Assembly (NCBI RefSeq): GCF_002079055.1
Contig: NC_047499.1
Location: forward strand, 496,001 to 560,000
Length of the DNA: 64,000 nt
Reading direction: 5' to 3'
Source: Saccharomyces paradoxus
Lineage: Eukaryota; Ascomycota; Saccharomycetes; Saccharomycetales; Saccharomycetaceae
The notes under the pieces are model-generated. The model ran no database searches. It saw only the letters and a list, made by a program, of their open reading frames with translations, and was not told where the DNA came from. A program made the translations under genes and the position numbers. Below, piece after piece: positions 31,410 through 41,423 of this stretch (the first letter of the stretch is position 1; each line of letters begins with the position of its first letter).

Positions 31410-33404
31410 TTATTTAGCCGCCCGCATTTCCCTAACCTTATCCCAACATTGAAACCAATTCGTCATATACGTTACCTTCCATAAATTGTTTAGATTCACG
31501 GTGGGTATGATTTCGGACCACTTCAATTTACAACCAAATTTAACTAAATCGTCAAAACTACTGTGTTCAGAATACGGCACGTTAAAAACCTGAAATTTGC
31601 TGTACTTTTTGTACTGCCTCAGTATACTCGAAATATCAAATTCATTCTCACCACCATCATCTCGATCATTCTTCATTAGTTCTAAACAATATCCCATATT
31701 GTCACCCATCTCGTTATCATCATCGCTATTTTTTTGATATTTCAAACCAAAATTATGGCTCCATCCCGTAGGTATAAACCCGACAACATCTTCAATGTCT
31801 TTCAAGTAGTCTGTTTCCAAATCTTTTAAACTTTTCAAATAAGTTTCAATAGTTTCTTGACTCTTCAATACTCTTATAGGTACCAAATGTACGGATGATT
31901 CATGCAGATTGCTGGTGAGTAAGCTGTCGTCCCATGTCTCATTTTGGTTTTCGTTGTTTTGTAAAACTATCTGAATCATTGAAAATTTAACGGAATTCGG
32001 CATAACAAATAATTTTGTTTTCAAAAGTTCACATATCCTGATAGCTAACTTCTCTTTTCCAATAGTGTATGTCCCCACAAGAAATAGAAATCTGTGACGA
32101 TGTGTTGCCAATGTTCTCTTTTTCTGAAAGTGAAATAGGCTCCTTTGTGAATCCCCAAATGTTTTGTTTTTGCCATGCTTGATAAGCCGCAACGTAAAAT
32201 CAGCCACAGTATTGCATACAGAATGCTGTGAAGGAAAGTTATATCCCATAGTTAGATATGTTGTATCCAAATAAACTTGATCAACATTGTCATTCGTTGT
32301 CTCGGCCAACCACTTCTGAATTGCCTTAATCATTTTGGCATTACTTCGAAAATCCCCCGTATGAAGAATTTGTCTTATAGGCTTATCAAATGAATTTGCC
32401 AGAAATTCCTGAAAAAGCATTATTATTGCACCGGGGCAATGGTTAGCGTCCAACGCAACTACTGAAATTGTATCTGTTATCCAGAAGCGTTTATTCATGG
32501 GTAGGATTCGGATCTCATCCATTGGAATTTTGAATTTTAAATTTACTAAAATCGCAGTAATCTTAGAACAGTAAAGTGTTTTCTTGATTGGATTCTCATC
32601 AGGATTGTTCCATGATTTTTTGAGCCCAATATAGTGATCAGAATGAAAATGAGAAAGAAAGTATTGAGAGATAGTCTCGCTGGCTCTATAATTAAAACCA
32701 TCCACAACTACTTCGTGACCATTATTAAACTTAATTATCTTGAAATTTGGTAAAACAAGTTTTACTCTTGTTGGTTTCTTTGATGCAGTTGGGTGTCTCT
32801 TCGCTTTTGTTGGAGGGGATGGGTCAGAAATGATGCTCTTAACATTCTTTTTAGGCGTTCCCATGTTGCTCGGGTCACTACCTATGCAAGTATCACAGTG
32901 CGTCTCCCTTTCGTACAATTCTAAGTGAGAAAGGTTTTCTAGGCAAATAGGGCATTGGATAACTTCTGTAGAGATTTCAACATTTATTTGCTCCTTCAAT
33001 TCGGTTACTATTCGATCTTCTATCCGTTCTTCGGTCCTACTTTCTAACCCTTTCACTTCATTATCATGTAAGCTAACCAGATCTTCCTCGTCTGTGTCTA
33101 TAATTATTTCAACCTTTCCAGCGTTATCAAGGCAAACGCTTTTATGGTCGTTGTCATCAATTATTACTGGTTCTATGTTCTTATTAGACGTTGGAAGATC
33201 GAACCTTGAAAGCGAATACGAACTGGAACGGACAGGCAAGTTCGAAGAAGTGGGAATGTTAAACTCTGTCAAGGTTCTTTGCCTTTTGAAGGATGCGTGT
33301 GTGCTTCTATGAAAGGTTCTCCCCTCACTCGTGCTACTAGCAATGCGACTTCGTTTCCGCTTTACCTCAGACCTTTTTAACTGCACAATAGATTTTCTTG
33401 ACAT
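31410..33404 (-). CDS. PSO2: Interstrand-crosslink repair nuclease Pso2/Snm1
   Basis: Pso2 (YMR137C) is a nuclear 5' exonuclease of the metallo-beta-lactamase/beta-CASP family that processes DNA interstrand crosslinks. The product is 664 residues. The basic N-terminus is followed by a UBZ-type zinc finger at 151-173 (CPICLE...HCDTC). The metal-binding motif SHFHSDHY lies at 251-258, with His252, His254, Asp256 and His257. DANHCPGA and HTGDFR follow in the lactamase domain. The beta-CASP region includes FLVGTYTIGKEKLA near 440, and PYSEHSS near the C-terminus supplies a late motif. It diverges from CIN4, with 195 bp between the start codons. Confidence 0.97.
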   Translation of the reverse strand: MSRKSIVQLKRSEVKRKRSRIASSTSEGRTFHRSTHASFKRQRTLTEFNIPTSSNLPVRSSSYSLSRFDLPTSNKNIEPVIIDDNDHKSVCLDNAGKVEIIIDTDEEDLVSLHDNEVKGLESRTEERIEDRIVTELKEQINVEISTEVIQCPICLENLSHLELYERETHCDTCIGSDPSNMGTPKKNVKSIISDPSPPTKAKRHPTASKKPTRVKLVLPNFKIIKFNNGHEVVVDGFNYRASETISQYFLSHFHSDHYIGLKKSWNNPDENPIKKTLYCSKITAILVNLKFKIPMDEIRILPMNKRFWITDTISVVALDANHCPGAIIMLFQEFLANSFDKPIRQILHTGDFRSNAKMIKAIQKWLAETTNDNVDQVYLDTTYLTMGYNFPSQHSVCNTVADFTLRLIKHGKNKTFGDSQRSLFHFQKKRTLATHRHRFLFLVGTYTIGKEKLAIRICELLKTKLFVMPNSVKFSMIQIVLQNNENQNETWDDSLLTSNLHESSVHLVPIRVLKSQETIETYLKSLKDLETDYLKDIEDVVGFIPTGWSHNFGLKYQKNSDDDNEMGDNMGYCLELMKNDRDDGGENEFDISSILRQYKKYSKFQVFNVPYSEHSSFDDLVKFGCKLKWSEIIPTVNLNNLWKVTYMTNWFQCWDKVREMRAAK

Positions 33405-33599
33405 AATTAACTAAGTCAAACCTGTCACTAGCGTGTATGTGCTTTAATGTAAATTTCAATACCGGGATCCCATCATGCTCATGTTGCTCTATTATTATTA
33501 TTTTTTCAGTCCGTTTCCATGACAAAATCTAAAAATCCATTGCACTACTTCATAGAGATAATAAGAGGAAAACCCCAAGGAGTAGGTAAACAAGAATAT

Positions 33600-34175
33600 A
33601 TGGGACTGCTAAGTATTATCAGGAAACAGAAACTCAAGGACAAAGAAATTCGCTGCTTGATTCTAGGGTTAGACAATTCAGGGAAGTCAACAATAGTAAA
33701 CAAATTATTGCCCGAAGATGAGCAAAGTAAAAATGGTATAATGCCCACGGTGGGTTTCCAAATACATAGTCTGATAATAAGAGATGTAACGATATCTTTA
33801 TGGGACATCGGCGGACAACGGACACTAAGACCATTTTGGGATAACTATTTTGATAAGACACAGGTTATGATATGGTGTATAGATGTGAGCCTTTCAATGC
33901 GATTTGATGAAACTCTGCAAGAACTTAGGGAATTGGTTAATAGAGACGAGAATCGAATAGGATATGAGTGTGCAGTAATCATTGTGTTGAACAAGATTGA
34001 TTTGGTGGAGAGCAAATCCGAACTGCATCAAAGGTATATACTGGTAGAGAGCAAGTTGAAGTGTCTATTCAAGCCGGACATCCGAATAACCCTCGTTCGG
34101 TGCAGCGGTATTACCGGAGGAGGTATTGATGACCTGCGTGACCATCTGGTGGAATCTTGCTATTTCACCCAATAA
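33600..34175 (+). CDS. CIN4: Arl2-type small GTPase Cin4
   Basis: Cin4 (YMR138W) is the yeast Arl2 orthologue, working with Cin1 and Cin2 in beta-tubulin folding and microtubule stability. I chose the ATG at 33600, giving 191 residues beginning [11 protein letters not shown]: this matches S. cerevisiae and exposes Gly2, the site modified in ARF/ARL proteins. The G1 motif GLDNSGKST lies at about 23-31, WDIGGQR (switch II) near 65-71 and NKID near 129-132. The frame stays open 27 codons upstream, which would bury Gly2. The PSO2-CIN4 promoter is short. Confidence 0.96.
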   Translation: MGLLSIIRKQKLKDKEIRCLILGLDNSGKSTIVNKLLPEDEQSKNGIMPTVGFQIHSLIIRDVTISLWDIGGQRTLRPFWDNYFDKTQVMIWCIDVSLSMRFDETLQELRELVNRDENRIGYECAVIIVLNKIDLVESKSELHQRYILVESKLKCLFKPDIRITLVRCSGITGGGIDDLRDHLVESCYFTQ

Positions 34176-34567
34176 ACATCGGAGGTGTAAGCACATATAG
34201 AAACTTTAAATAATGTCAGTATTTATAGTGTGATAGCGCATTACCCGCCGACTGTCCACGTTCGTGGCTTTTACTCACTCTGGATAATAATAGTACCAAG
34301 GGGTTCTGTAAGGCTTGCGGGTTACAAAGTACGGTCCATTGAAGGCCCTACAGGAGAAGGAGTGGTAGTAAGACCAGCACATTATCGCAATCGGTCGTTG
34401 CCATTGTTTTATTTTCTTTTCTCCCTGGCGCATTGCATTTTGACATCTTTTTTTCCCCAGAATAGCCAACAACCGACATCTGATTCACACATTACAAGAC
34501 AAGATCTTGGCATAGCATTACATTATCACAGGGCGACATTATCACGAAAAGGTAGAACCCACGCAGA
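34176..34567. promoter_or_regulatory. CIN4-RIM11 intergenic region
   Basis: This 392-bp region holds the CIN4 3' end and RIM11 promoter. A Reb1-like TTACCCG lies at 34241-34247, about 325 bp upstream of RIM11. Part of the region is less AT-rich than usual. The 113-codon plus-strand ORF ending at 34571 overlaps the RIM11 start in another frame and is not supported. Confidence 0.4.
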
Positions 34568-35680
34568 ATGAATATTCAAAGCAATAACCCTCCGAATGTC
34601 AGTAATAACATAGTGTCAAAACAGGTTTACTACGCCCATCCTCCGCCCACGATAGACCCGAATGATCCGGTGCAGATATCCTTCCCTACCACCGAGGTAG
34701 TCGGGCATGGTTCGTTTGGGGTGGTATTCGCTACTGTAATTCAAGAAACTAGTGAGAAAGTTGCTATTAAGAAAGTTCTACAGGATAAACGGTTCAAGAA
34801 CAGAGAACTGGAAATAATGAAAATGCTGAGCCACCTAAATATAATAGATCTGAAGTACTTTTTCTATGAAAGGGACTCACAAGACGAGATCTATTTAAAT
34901 TTGATATTAGAATACATGCCGCAGTCTTTATACCAAAGATTACGCCATTTCGTCCATCAACGTACGCCGATGTCAAGATTAGAAATAAAATACTACATGT
35001 TTCAATTGTTCAAGTCATTGAATTATCTCCATCATTTTGCTAACGTCTGCCATAGAGATATTAAGCCGCAAAATTTATTAGTAGATCCTGAAACCTGGTC
35101 CCTAAAACTGTGCGATTTTGGTAGTGCAAAACAACTGAAACCTACTGAACCTAACGTTTCCTATATTTGTTCGCGGTATTATAGAGCGCCAGAGCTAATC
35201 TTTGGCGCAACAAATTATACCAACCAAATCGATATATGGTCTTCTGGGTGCGTAATGGCAGAACTGCTATTAGGCCAGCCAATGTTCCCTGGAGAAAGTG
35301 GTATCGATCAACTAGTGGAAATTATTAAGATCTTAGGCACTCCGTCAAAGCAAGAAATTTGCTCTATGAATCCAAACTATATGGAGCATAAATTCCCACA
35401 AATTAAACCAATACCATTGTCACGCGTTTTCAAGAAAGAAGATGACCAAACCGTGGAATTTTTGAGTAACGTTTTAAAATACGACCCGTTGGAAAGGTTT
35501 AATGCTCTACAATGTTTATGCAGCCCATATTTTGATGAATTGAAACTGGATGATGGTAAAATAAATCAAATAACCACTGATTTAAAATTGCTAGAGTTCG
35601 ATGAAAATGTCGAATTGGGCCATCTATCTCCAGATGAACTATCATCTGTAAAAAGAAAGCTGCTTCCCAGGTCTAAGTAA
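34568..35680 (+). CDS. RIM11: GSK3-family kinase Rim11
   Basis: Rim11 (YMR139W) is a glycogen synthase kinase-3 homologue that phosphorylates Ime1 and Ume6 to permit entry into meiosis. The product is 370 residues. The glycine loop GHGSFGVV is at 46-53 and the catalytic lysine at 68 (VAIKK). HRDIKPQN and DFGSAK follow, and the activation-loop tyrosine lies in [13 protein letters not shown] (Tyr199), as in GSK3. From memory the sequence differs from S. cerevisiae at only about eight positions, which rules out the paralogue MRK1. Its substrate Ume6 recognises URS1, present upstream of REC114 in this window. Confidence 0.97.
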   Translation: MNIQSNNPPNVSNNIVSKQVYYAHPPPTIDPNDPVQISFPTTEVVGHGSFGVVFATVIQETSEKVAIKKVLQDKRFKNRELEIMKMLSHLNIIDLKYFFYERDSQDEIYLNLILEYMPQSLYQRLRHFVHQRTPMSRLEIKYYMFQLFKSLNYLHHFANVCHRDIKPQNLLVDPETWSLKLCDFGSAKQLKPTEPNVSYICSRYYRAPELIFGATNYTNQIDIWSSGCVMAELLLGQPMFPGESGIDQLVEIIKILGTPSKQEICSMNPNYMEHKFPQIKPIPLSRVFKKEDDQTVEFLSNVLKYDPLERFNALQCLCSPYFDELKLDDGKINQITTDLKLLEFDENVELGHLSPDELSSVKRKLLPRSK

Positions 35681-35728
35681 TGTTAGCACCAGAGGAAGTC
35701 CAGGCAAAAGATAATCGAAGAGGAAAAG

Positions 35729-35761
<33 letters not shown>

Positions 35762-36221
35762 ATGTATATATTTTTTTAGTACTATTATTACTATTATTAT
35801 TATAAGTATTGTTTTCCTATTACCATTATATTGTTATGTTAATATTATTAGTATTATATTATCAGTATTATATAAAGGAATACGAATTGTGAAGAAGAAA
35901 GAAAGAAGATAAGGTAATGGGGGGAAATGGAAAGAAATTTGAAACTATCTTATGCCAACTCACTTCAAACTTTTTACTATTCAAAGCTAATATGAATATT
36001 AAAAACCGTACTCCTTTGCCAGAACGGTACTTTTTTAATGACACTTTTATTTATGTCCGGGTAATGAAATCCTTAAATGGGCTGAAAAGGTTTTTAGAGT
36101 ATAAAGGGGCAAGTGAAGGCCCATCATCGAACTGATGTAGTGGGTGCATTTCTAAACTTGGACGTGTTTCAGGACAAATAAGTTGACTAGTATAAACAGA
36201 ATCGAGAGTACCGAACCAATC
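35681..36221. other. RIM11-SIP5 intergenic region with simple repeats
   Basis: This 541-bp region holds the (TA)n tract at 35731-35753, a TATG/TATA run to about 35770, and a degenerate TTA/ATT-repeat region at about 35775-35875. The SIP5 promoter follows. I see no gene in it. Confidence 0.5.
35731..35770. repeat. TA dinucleotide microsatellite after RIM11
   Basis: Bases 35731-35753 are an uninterrupted TA alternation of 23 nt, continuing as interrupted TATG/TATA to 35770. The tract lies 50 bp after the RIM11 stop and probably falls in its 3' UTR or polyadenylation region. Confidence 0.9.
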
Positions 36222-37691
36222 ATGGGTAATGTTCCAGGGAAAATAGATCAAGAAGATAGTTTTAATGACACCAGACCGGATTCCTCATATAATACTGCAT
36301 CATCTAATTCTGTCACCAAACAATATGATGAAGAAGCTTCTTCAAGGTTGAGAACAAGACGCACGACGTCTTTGGTCAATAATATATTAAATGGGAATAA
36401 TACTCGTACAAGAGCTGGTTCTAATTTATCCAGCAATAGTAGGAGAAAGACGTCACGGGAAAAGGAACTGGCTAAAGAGGCGCATGCCAAACAATTGGTT
36501 GTAAGGAGTAAGGAAACCGTAGATGGGGGGTTTTTAGCTCCATTTGGCTGTTATTCTTTTGAAAAGTTGGACTATGATGCTACGGTCGTTAAAAATTTAA
36601 TAATCAAACGAAAGTTAGCGCCGTTTTACACTCCATTGCAAGATTTCGATGAAAGTTGGACTAGAGATGAGTTGATAAAAATTGTTGACGGATTGCCATT
36701 GCACGATACGTTCGATGAATACTTGGAAGAATTCGAAGATGTACCGATAGGCAATTTAAGAAAAACAACATTTAATGAACTAATAGACAAATCCTTATCC
36801 AAAAAGGAACAGAGAAGAATGCACGCTAAGATTTTTAGAGCAAGATTATATAAGAAAAGAATTTTGTGGCAGGAAAACGAAAACGAGACGTTTTTGGAGA
36901 AAAAACTAGAGATGAAAAAAATTGGAAGCAATTCCAACAACGTTGGCGATAATAGGAGTAACCAGCAAAAGAAAAATTATCATTTACCGAGTGACGATCT
37001 AAAGTATACTCTTTACAAAAATGGGTCTGAATGTCCTATTTGTTTTCTATATTTCCCAGGGCCTTTCAACTATTCCAAATGTTGTCAACAACCTATTTGT
37101 ACTGAGTGTTTTGTACAAATTAAGAGAGCCGACCCTCATTTCCCTCATGAAGAAGTAGACCCAACCGAACCACAGACCAATGACGATGAAAAGGACCCAA
37201 ACCTTCTTACTTCTGAGCCAGCAAATTGCCCCTATTGTGCAACTGCTAGCTTCAGCATCACTTATAAACCACCCACGAATCGTGAAACTGGTATAGGGGG
37301 TATGCCAGCAGACTCTTATGTATATAGGGATGGTACCATATCAAGACCTGATGGAGGTCAGTCGAGCATTTCCGTCATTACTTCGGATACTATTCGTCCT
37401 GATTGGGAAATCAAATTGAATAAAGAAAGGACAAGGTTGATGAGGAGATCTGCGAATGCCACTGCTATACATATAAGCAATAGATTAATCGACCCGAATC
37501 ATAGTACAAGGAGGAATACAAGTCATAGTATAGCCCCTGTTCAAGATGAAAGTACGTCAGCTTCAAGATCGCCTGAACCGACAATAAACGAACTTGAAGA
37601 CCAAATGGTGAGAGAAGCTATTAGATTAAGTCTTGAAGATCAGGACAACCGAAAAAAATCAAAGAATAGAAATGCCGCCTTACGACCATAG
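36222..37691 (+). CDS. SIP5: Sip5, RING-like Snf1-interacting protein
   Basis: Sip5 (YMR140W) interacts with the Snf1 kinase and the Reg1/Glc7 phosphatase. The ATG at 36222 gives 489 residues starting MGNVPGKIDQEDSF, the S. cerevisiae N-terminus and length; Gly2 is a possible myristoylation site. The frame is open 13 codons further upstream. A RING-like/treble-clef cluster starts at CPICFLYFPG and continues with CCQQPICTECF (about 280-305) and CPYCAT near 342. A basic Ser/Arg-rich region precedes it, and the C-terminus has a UIM-like helix (EDQMVREAIRLSLEDQ, about 463-478). Ubiquitin-related function is inferred from these motifs. Confidence 0.94.
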   Translation: MGNVPGKIDQEDSFNDTRPDSSYNTASSNSVTKQYDEEASSRLRTRRTTSLVNNILNGNNTRTRAGSNLSSNSRRKTSREKELAKEAHAKQLVVRSKETVDGGFLAPFGCYSFEKLDYDATVVKNLIIKRKLAPFYTPLQDFDESWTRDELIKIVDGLPLHDTFDEYLEEFEDVPIGNLRKTTFNELIDKSLSKKEQRRMHAKIFRARLYKKRILWQENENETFLEKKLEMKKIGSNSNNVGDNRSNQQKKNYHLPSDDLKYTLYKNGSECPICFLYFPGPFNYSKCCQQPICTECFVQIKRADPHFPHEEVDPTEPQTNDDEKDPNLLTSEPANCPYCATASFSITYKPPTNRETGIGGMPADSYVYRDGTISRPDGGQSSISVITSDTIRPDWEIKLNKERTRLMRRSANATAIHISNRLIDPNHSTRRNTSHSIAPVQDESTSASRSPEPTINELEDQMVREAIRLSLEDQDNRKKSKNRNAALRP

Positions 37692-38715
37692 TATTACAGT
37701 TTGTCATTTTTTCACAATATTATAAAACTTTTACTTCAAATGTCTTCAGCTATGCACTGTTTTCGTTGTCTCACCGATGCTTTAACGGAGCGTCGCTAAC
37801 CTATCCTTTTTTTGGTTTCAAACATATAATTACCTGGAAACATCGTTATATATTTATTGCGAAAAAAGGAGACGTTATCCTGTTCATTGTGCTGTAAGCT
37901 CTTATCGCCCAAGAAAGGTTTATTTTTTTGTTCGTTCTTGAGAATTGAAGTCATTCCACCCCAAATATGCGCTTGAATTTTAATAGTGACCAATATAAGA
38001 TTCCCATCCCGCATCCGCTACTGAAAGATGTCGTTCTTTCTTTCCATGCTTCCTTTTTGAGTGGAGGCATACAACAGTGGATATCAAAGAAGCGTTCGCA
38101 TAAGTAATCAATTAGTTCCAAATATGCGTACAGTCTTTATAGAAGAGAGGCTGGTAAAAACTGACTTGCGCTCGGCCTCTCAAACCGAAGTAGGACTTGA
38201 TTACTTTATCTATATGATTGCGGTGTTCGCAGAAAAAGCTTTATCTATTTGGCCTCCACCTTAGTAGATTTTTGAATGGTGAACTTTTTTGAAAACTTTT
38301 CAGCCTTAGGCGATATCATCGATGTTTCATTAGAGAATGTTTTGGTTGGCATTCTTCCAAGCTGAAGAAATCGCAAATTGAGCTAATAGCTAGTGCTGAA
38401 GGGAAGAAACATAGAAGTCTGATGGAATAATGACTTTTGGTGCGTTCGACGAAAGCAAGTGCATTATATATAGACGTACGCATAAATATATATTCAATCA
38501 CATACATAAAATCTCCTTTTCTCTCCTTGATTGTTATTACTTTATCACAGCATATCTGTACATGATTAGATGACCACCACAATTGAGCATCGCAATTCAG
38601 TGATAACAGAATATTTTGTTATGAGTGATGGCTTCCCATTATACAGTGTACATAAAATTATACCAGATATAAAGACATTAAAAAAGATGAAACATATTTA
38701 TCAGATTCATTTAAT
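37692..38715. other. SIP5-RPL13B convergent region, 1 kb without a supported gene
   Basis: This region lies between convergent SIP5 and RPL13B. The minus ORF at 37796-38014 (72 codons, MRDGNLILVTIKIQ start) occupies the position of the S. cerevisiae dubious ORF YMR141C. It has no domain, and I do not support it as a gene. The remainder, about 38060-38700, is AT-rich, with several short frames and no RNA or repeat that I can recognise. Confidence 0.5.
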
Positions 38716-39711
38716 TTATTTCTTCTTTTCAGCTTCAGCTTCAGCCTTCTCTCTAGCTCTCTTTTCTCTGATACCTCTGAATCTCTTTTCGGATCTGGCT
38801 AATCTCAAGGTTCTGAAAGCAGATTCACCATTGTCTTGTACAGCTCTAGCTTCAACATCGGTGGCTGGTTGAGCAATTGGGAAAGTGGCAGCAGCAGACA
38901 AAACTTGTTCAGCTTCTGGGGCCTTACCGTTTCTTGGGAAAACGATAATCTTGGATTGGTATTCCTTCAATCTTTGGACGTTAGCGTCAAAGATTTCTTG
39001 GTTTCTGTTTTGACGTCTGTGGTCAACAGCAATACCAATGGTTCTGGCGTAAGCAGCAGTCAAACCAGCGGCCTTAACTTCAGCCAAGGTGAAACCTCTA
39101 CCAGCTCTAACCTTTCTGTTGTACTTAACAGTTGGAGCTCTGACAACAGGTCTCAACAAATCCAATGGTCTTGGAGCAATCTTGGCGGCTCTGGCAGCTC
39201 TAGCATTACGTCTAGAAACCTTCTTACCAGCTTGGTCAAAGTGAACCTTGACACGTTCTTGCCAGTGCTTTCTGAAGTGGTTCTTCAAAATTGGTAAATT
39301 CTTGGAGATAGCTATTAAACAATAAATCAGTTAGTAAATTTGTTTCCTTTAGTTAAATTTTTATATCTAGTTATTGATAAACGAATCTTGGATGAGAAAT
39401 TTTTAATGACATCATTGGTGTATAATTTATATTGAGTTGCCACGCTGATTCTTTTAAATATTTCAAAGTATCCTCTTAATACAACTGGCCTATTGATAAG
39501 CTGGTAGAAAAGGCATTTTTCCCTTCAAAGAATAACCCCTATGATCTTCATTTTGTAACGTTTCAAACAGAACGGATCTGATTATTCCATGTTTCTATTG
39601 TAAATTCTTAGCATTAACTAATAACTTTTACACAGCTGATTCAGGCATTCATTTGGTGATTCCGTGTTCGTTTTAATCGTAGCTCTTACTACTTCAGTTT
39701 AACATACCCAT
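38716..39711 (-). CDS. RPL13B: Ribosomal protein eL13 (Rpl13b), spliced
   Basis: Rpl13b (YMR142C) is a 60S ribosomal protein of the eL13 family. On the minus strand exon 1 is only four bases (39708-39711, ATGG). The intron is 39312-39707 (396 nt), with GTATGT at 39702-39707, the branchpoint TACTAAC at 39330-39336 and an AG acceptor at 39312-39313. Exon 2 is 38716-39311. The product is 199 residues, starts [18 protein letters not shown], is strongly basic and ends [11 protein letters not shown]. Codon choice is strongly biased towards the highly expressed set. The gene is divergent with RPS16A across a 732-bp region. The paralogue RPL13A is elsewhere; I assign 13B from synteny. Confidence 0.98.
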
Positions 39712-39830
39712 TGTTACTTGATTCCTGCTTTACTTGTCCGAAATTATTTGAGTAAATGTTACACTTAGTTTCAACTTCAAGTACCTCTAATTACATAGTA
39801 TGCAAGAAAGTAGCTTCCCAATAGAGAATG

Positions 39831-40021
39831 GTGGTGGGCACCGGCTCCGAGTAGGTTGGCAATCTGACATAGCTCTGCCGCGGTTGCCCGAGGAAGGCCT
39901 CCCAAGAAGTCGAATGAGCTCGTCAGGGAATTCCTCTAGCGAGGCCAGTGGGCGAAGCTGAAGCCTACGGAAGGCTAGTCATTGTACTCGAAGGCGCTCA
40001 GTCCGAGAGGACAATATTTTT
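39831..40021. ncRNA. Candidate structured RNA: GC-rich, hairpin-rich island (unassigned)
   Basis: Bases 39831-40010 are 60 percent GC (108 of 180 by my count), against roughly one third in the neighbourhood. Many short inverted repeats are present: GGCAA 39858-39862 with TTGCC 39884-39888; GGCCTC 39896-39901 with GAGGCC 39941-39946; CCTC 39933-39936 with GAGG 39941-39944 around a TAGC loop; AGCCT 39962-39966 with AGGCT 39972-39976; and ATTGT 39981-39985 with ACAAT 40011-40015, enclosing CTCG/CGAG. Two of these helices compete for the same bases. On the plus strand the island ends with ACAATA and then TTTTT (40017-40021), resembling either an H/ACA-type end or a Pol III stop. I know no annotated RNA here, and no clear H box, A box or B box is present. 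It may instead be a promoter element. Confidence 0.35.
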
Positions 40022-40124
40022 CTTTCAATATTCATAAGAGTTATGGGTTTATAATGTACAGATGTTAAGGGTGAAAAACACCTTTAAAAAATTTCACAAA
40101 AAGAATAAACATCGGTACATTTTT

Positions 40125-40137
40125 CCACCCAAACACT
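40125..40137 (+). promoter_or_regulatory. Rap1-like site upstream of RPS16A
   Basis: CCACCCAAACACT resembles the ribosomal-protein-promoter Rap1 consensus ACACCCATACATT at most positions. It lies about 310 bp upstream of the RPS16A ATG, a normal distance for these sites. Confidence 0.45.
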
Positions 40138-40443
40138 GTATATAATTATTCGAAAAAGAATGAAGCTAAGGTTTTTTTTAACTATTGTAGGCGGCCCCGT
40201 AGGGAAGGAAGAAAGTAAAATGACGCTCAATTTCCTTTGACTTCCTTTCAGTCCAGCGGAACGGACGATTGGCAGTGTGCTGGAATTCCAAGAGTTACCG
40301 CTTAGAGCGCAAACTATCGTGAACTTGCTGCAACAACTGAGAGGGCAAGGATATACATAAAAATAGCCTACAAAATTGAACTCTGTTAAAGAAGCCTCAT
40401 ACATAAAGGTAGATAATAAAGTATACAAGAGAAGAATCCCAAG

Positions 40444-41423
40444 ATGTCAGCTGTCCCAAGTGTTCAAGTATGTTTTCAGTTCTGCAGAATGATATTTGAT
40501 AGTATAAATAATGGAATAAGATCAGGGAAAATATGAATGTGTCAGCCAGTCAAGTTCTGAATAGGCATAAATGAGTACGCACAATATATTTATTCAAAGA
40601 GAACCGTCACCACCACAAGCCGAATTGAGATATCTAATCAAGTAATGTTTTGGAGAAAGTACCTTGCCAAGATTTGCTAGATCACTAAGCTTAGTTTCGT
40701 AATCAATGCGACCATACACAGAAGGAAACAATCTGTAAATATAAGAAATCAATACAGCCAGAGCCATTGTAAGATGCCATGCGTCGTAGACTAAAAAAAG
40801 ATACAGTAAATATAAGGCGTATTTCCTTTGTCTTCTCAAGAGGCTATATAACTAAAGACGTTGAAATTGAAACGACGAATACCGTATTTTACTCCATTTT
40901 CCCTCTTCAAATGTCTAAGAATGTTGATATTTAAATTTTTTCTCATTCTTCATCTTCCACAAGAAATGGTTACTAACGTTGAATTGCTTTGTAACTAATT
41001 GCATTCCTTCTTCAGACTTTTGGTAAGAAGAAATCAGCTACTGCTGTTGCCCATGTCAAGGCCGGTAAGGGTTTAATTAAGGTTAATGGTTCTCCAATCA
41101 CTTTGGTTGAACCAGAAATCTTAAGATTCAAGGTCTACGAACCATTGTTGTTGGTTGGTTTGGACAAATTCTCCAATATCGATATCAGAGTTAGAGTCAC
41201 TGGTGGTGGTCACGTTTCCCAAGTTTACGCCATCAGACAAGCTATCGCTAAAGGTTTAGTTGCTTACCATCAAAAGTATGTCGATGAACAATCCAAGAAC
41301 GAATTGAAGAAGGCCTTCACTTCTTACGACAGAACCTTGTTGATTGCTGATTCTAGAAGACCAGAACCAAAGAAATTCGGTGGTAAGGGTGCCCGTTCCA
41401 GATTCCAAAAATCTTACCGTTAA
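40444..41423 (+). CDS. RPS16A: Ribosomal protein uS9 (Rps16a), spliced
   Basis: Rps16a (YMR143W) is a 40S ribosomal protein of the uS9 family, whose C-terminal tail reaches the P-site tRNA. Exon 1 is 40444-40467 (MSAVPSVQ). The intron is 40468-41015 (548 nt), with GTATGT, TACTAAC at 40971-40977 and a TTCAG acceptor. Exon 2 is 41016-41423. The product is 143 residues and ends [11 protein letters not shown], the conserved uS9 tail. Codon bias is strong. The long intron contains an 81-codon antisense ORF (40594-40839), discussed in the findings. Assignment to the A copy is from synteny. Confidence 0.98.

Larger units (their letters stand above)
39712..40443. promoter_or_regulatory. Divergent RPL13B-RPS16A promoter region
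   Basis: This 732-bp region drives two ribosomal-protein genes. The centre is a GC-rich, hairpin-prone island (39831-40021), described separately. A Rap1-like CCACCCAAACACT lies at 40125-40137, with a second partial match just before it (ATCGGTACAT). T-rich stretches flank each start. Confidence 0.6.

Noticed and set aside
31411-31425. TAGCCGCCCG, resembling URS1
   Set aside because: It lies in the last codons of PSO2, not in a promoter, and the last bases differ from TAGCCGCCGA.
37796-38014. 72-codon minus ORF, MRDGNLILVTIKIQ start
   Set aside because: This is the probable counterpart of dubious YMR141C. It has no domain or codon bias, and a position between convergent genes.
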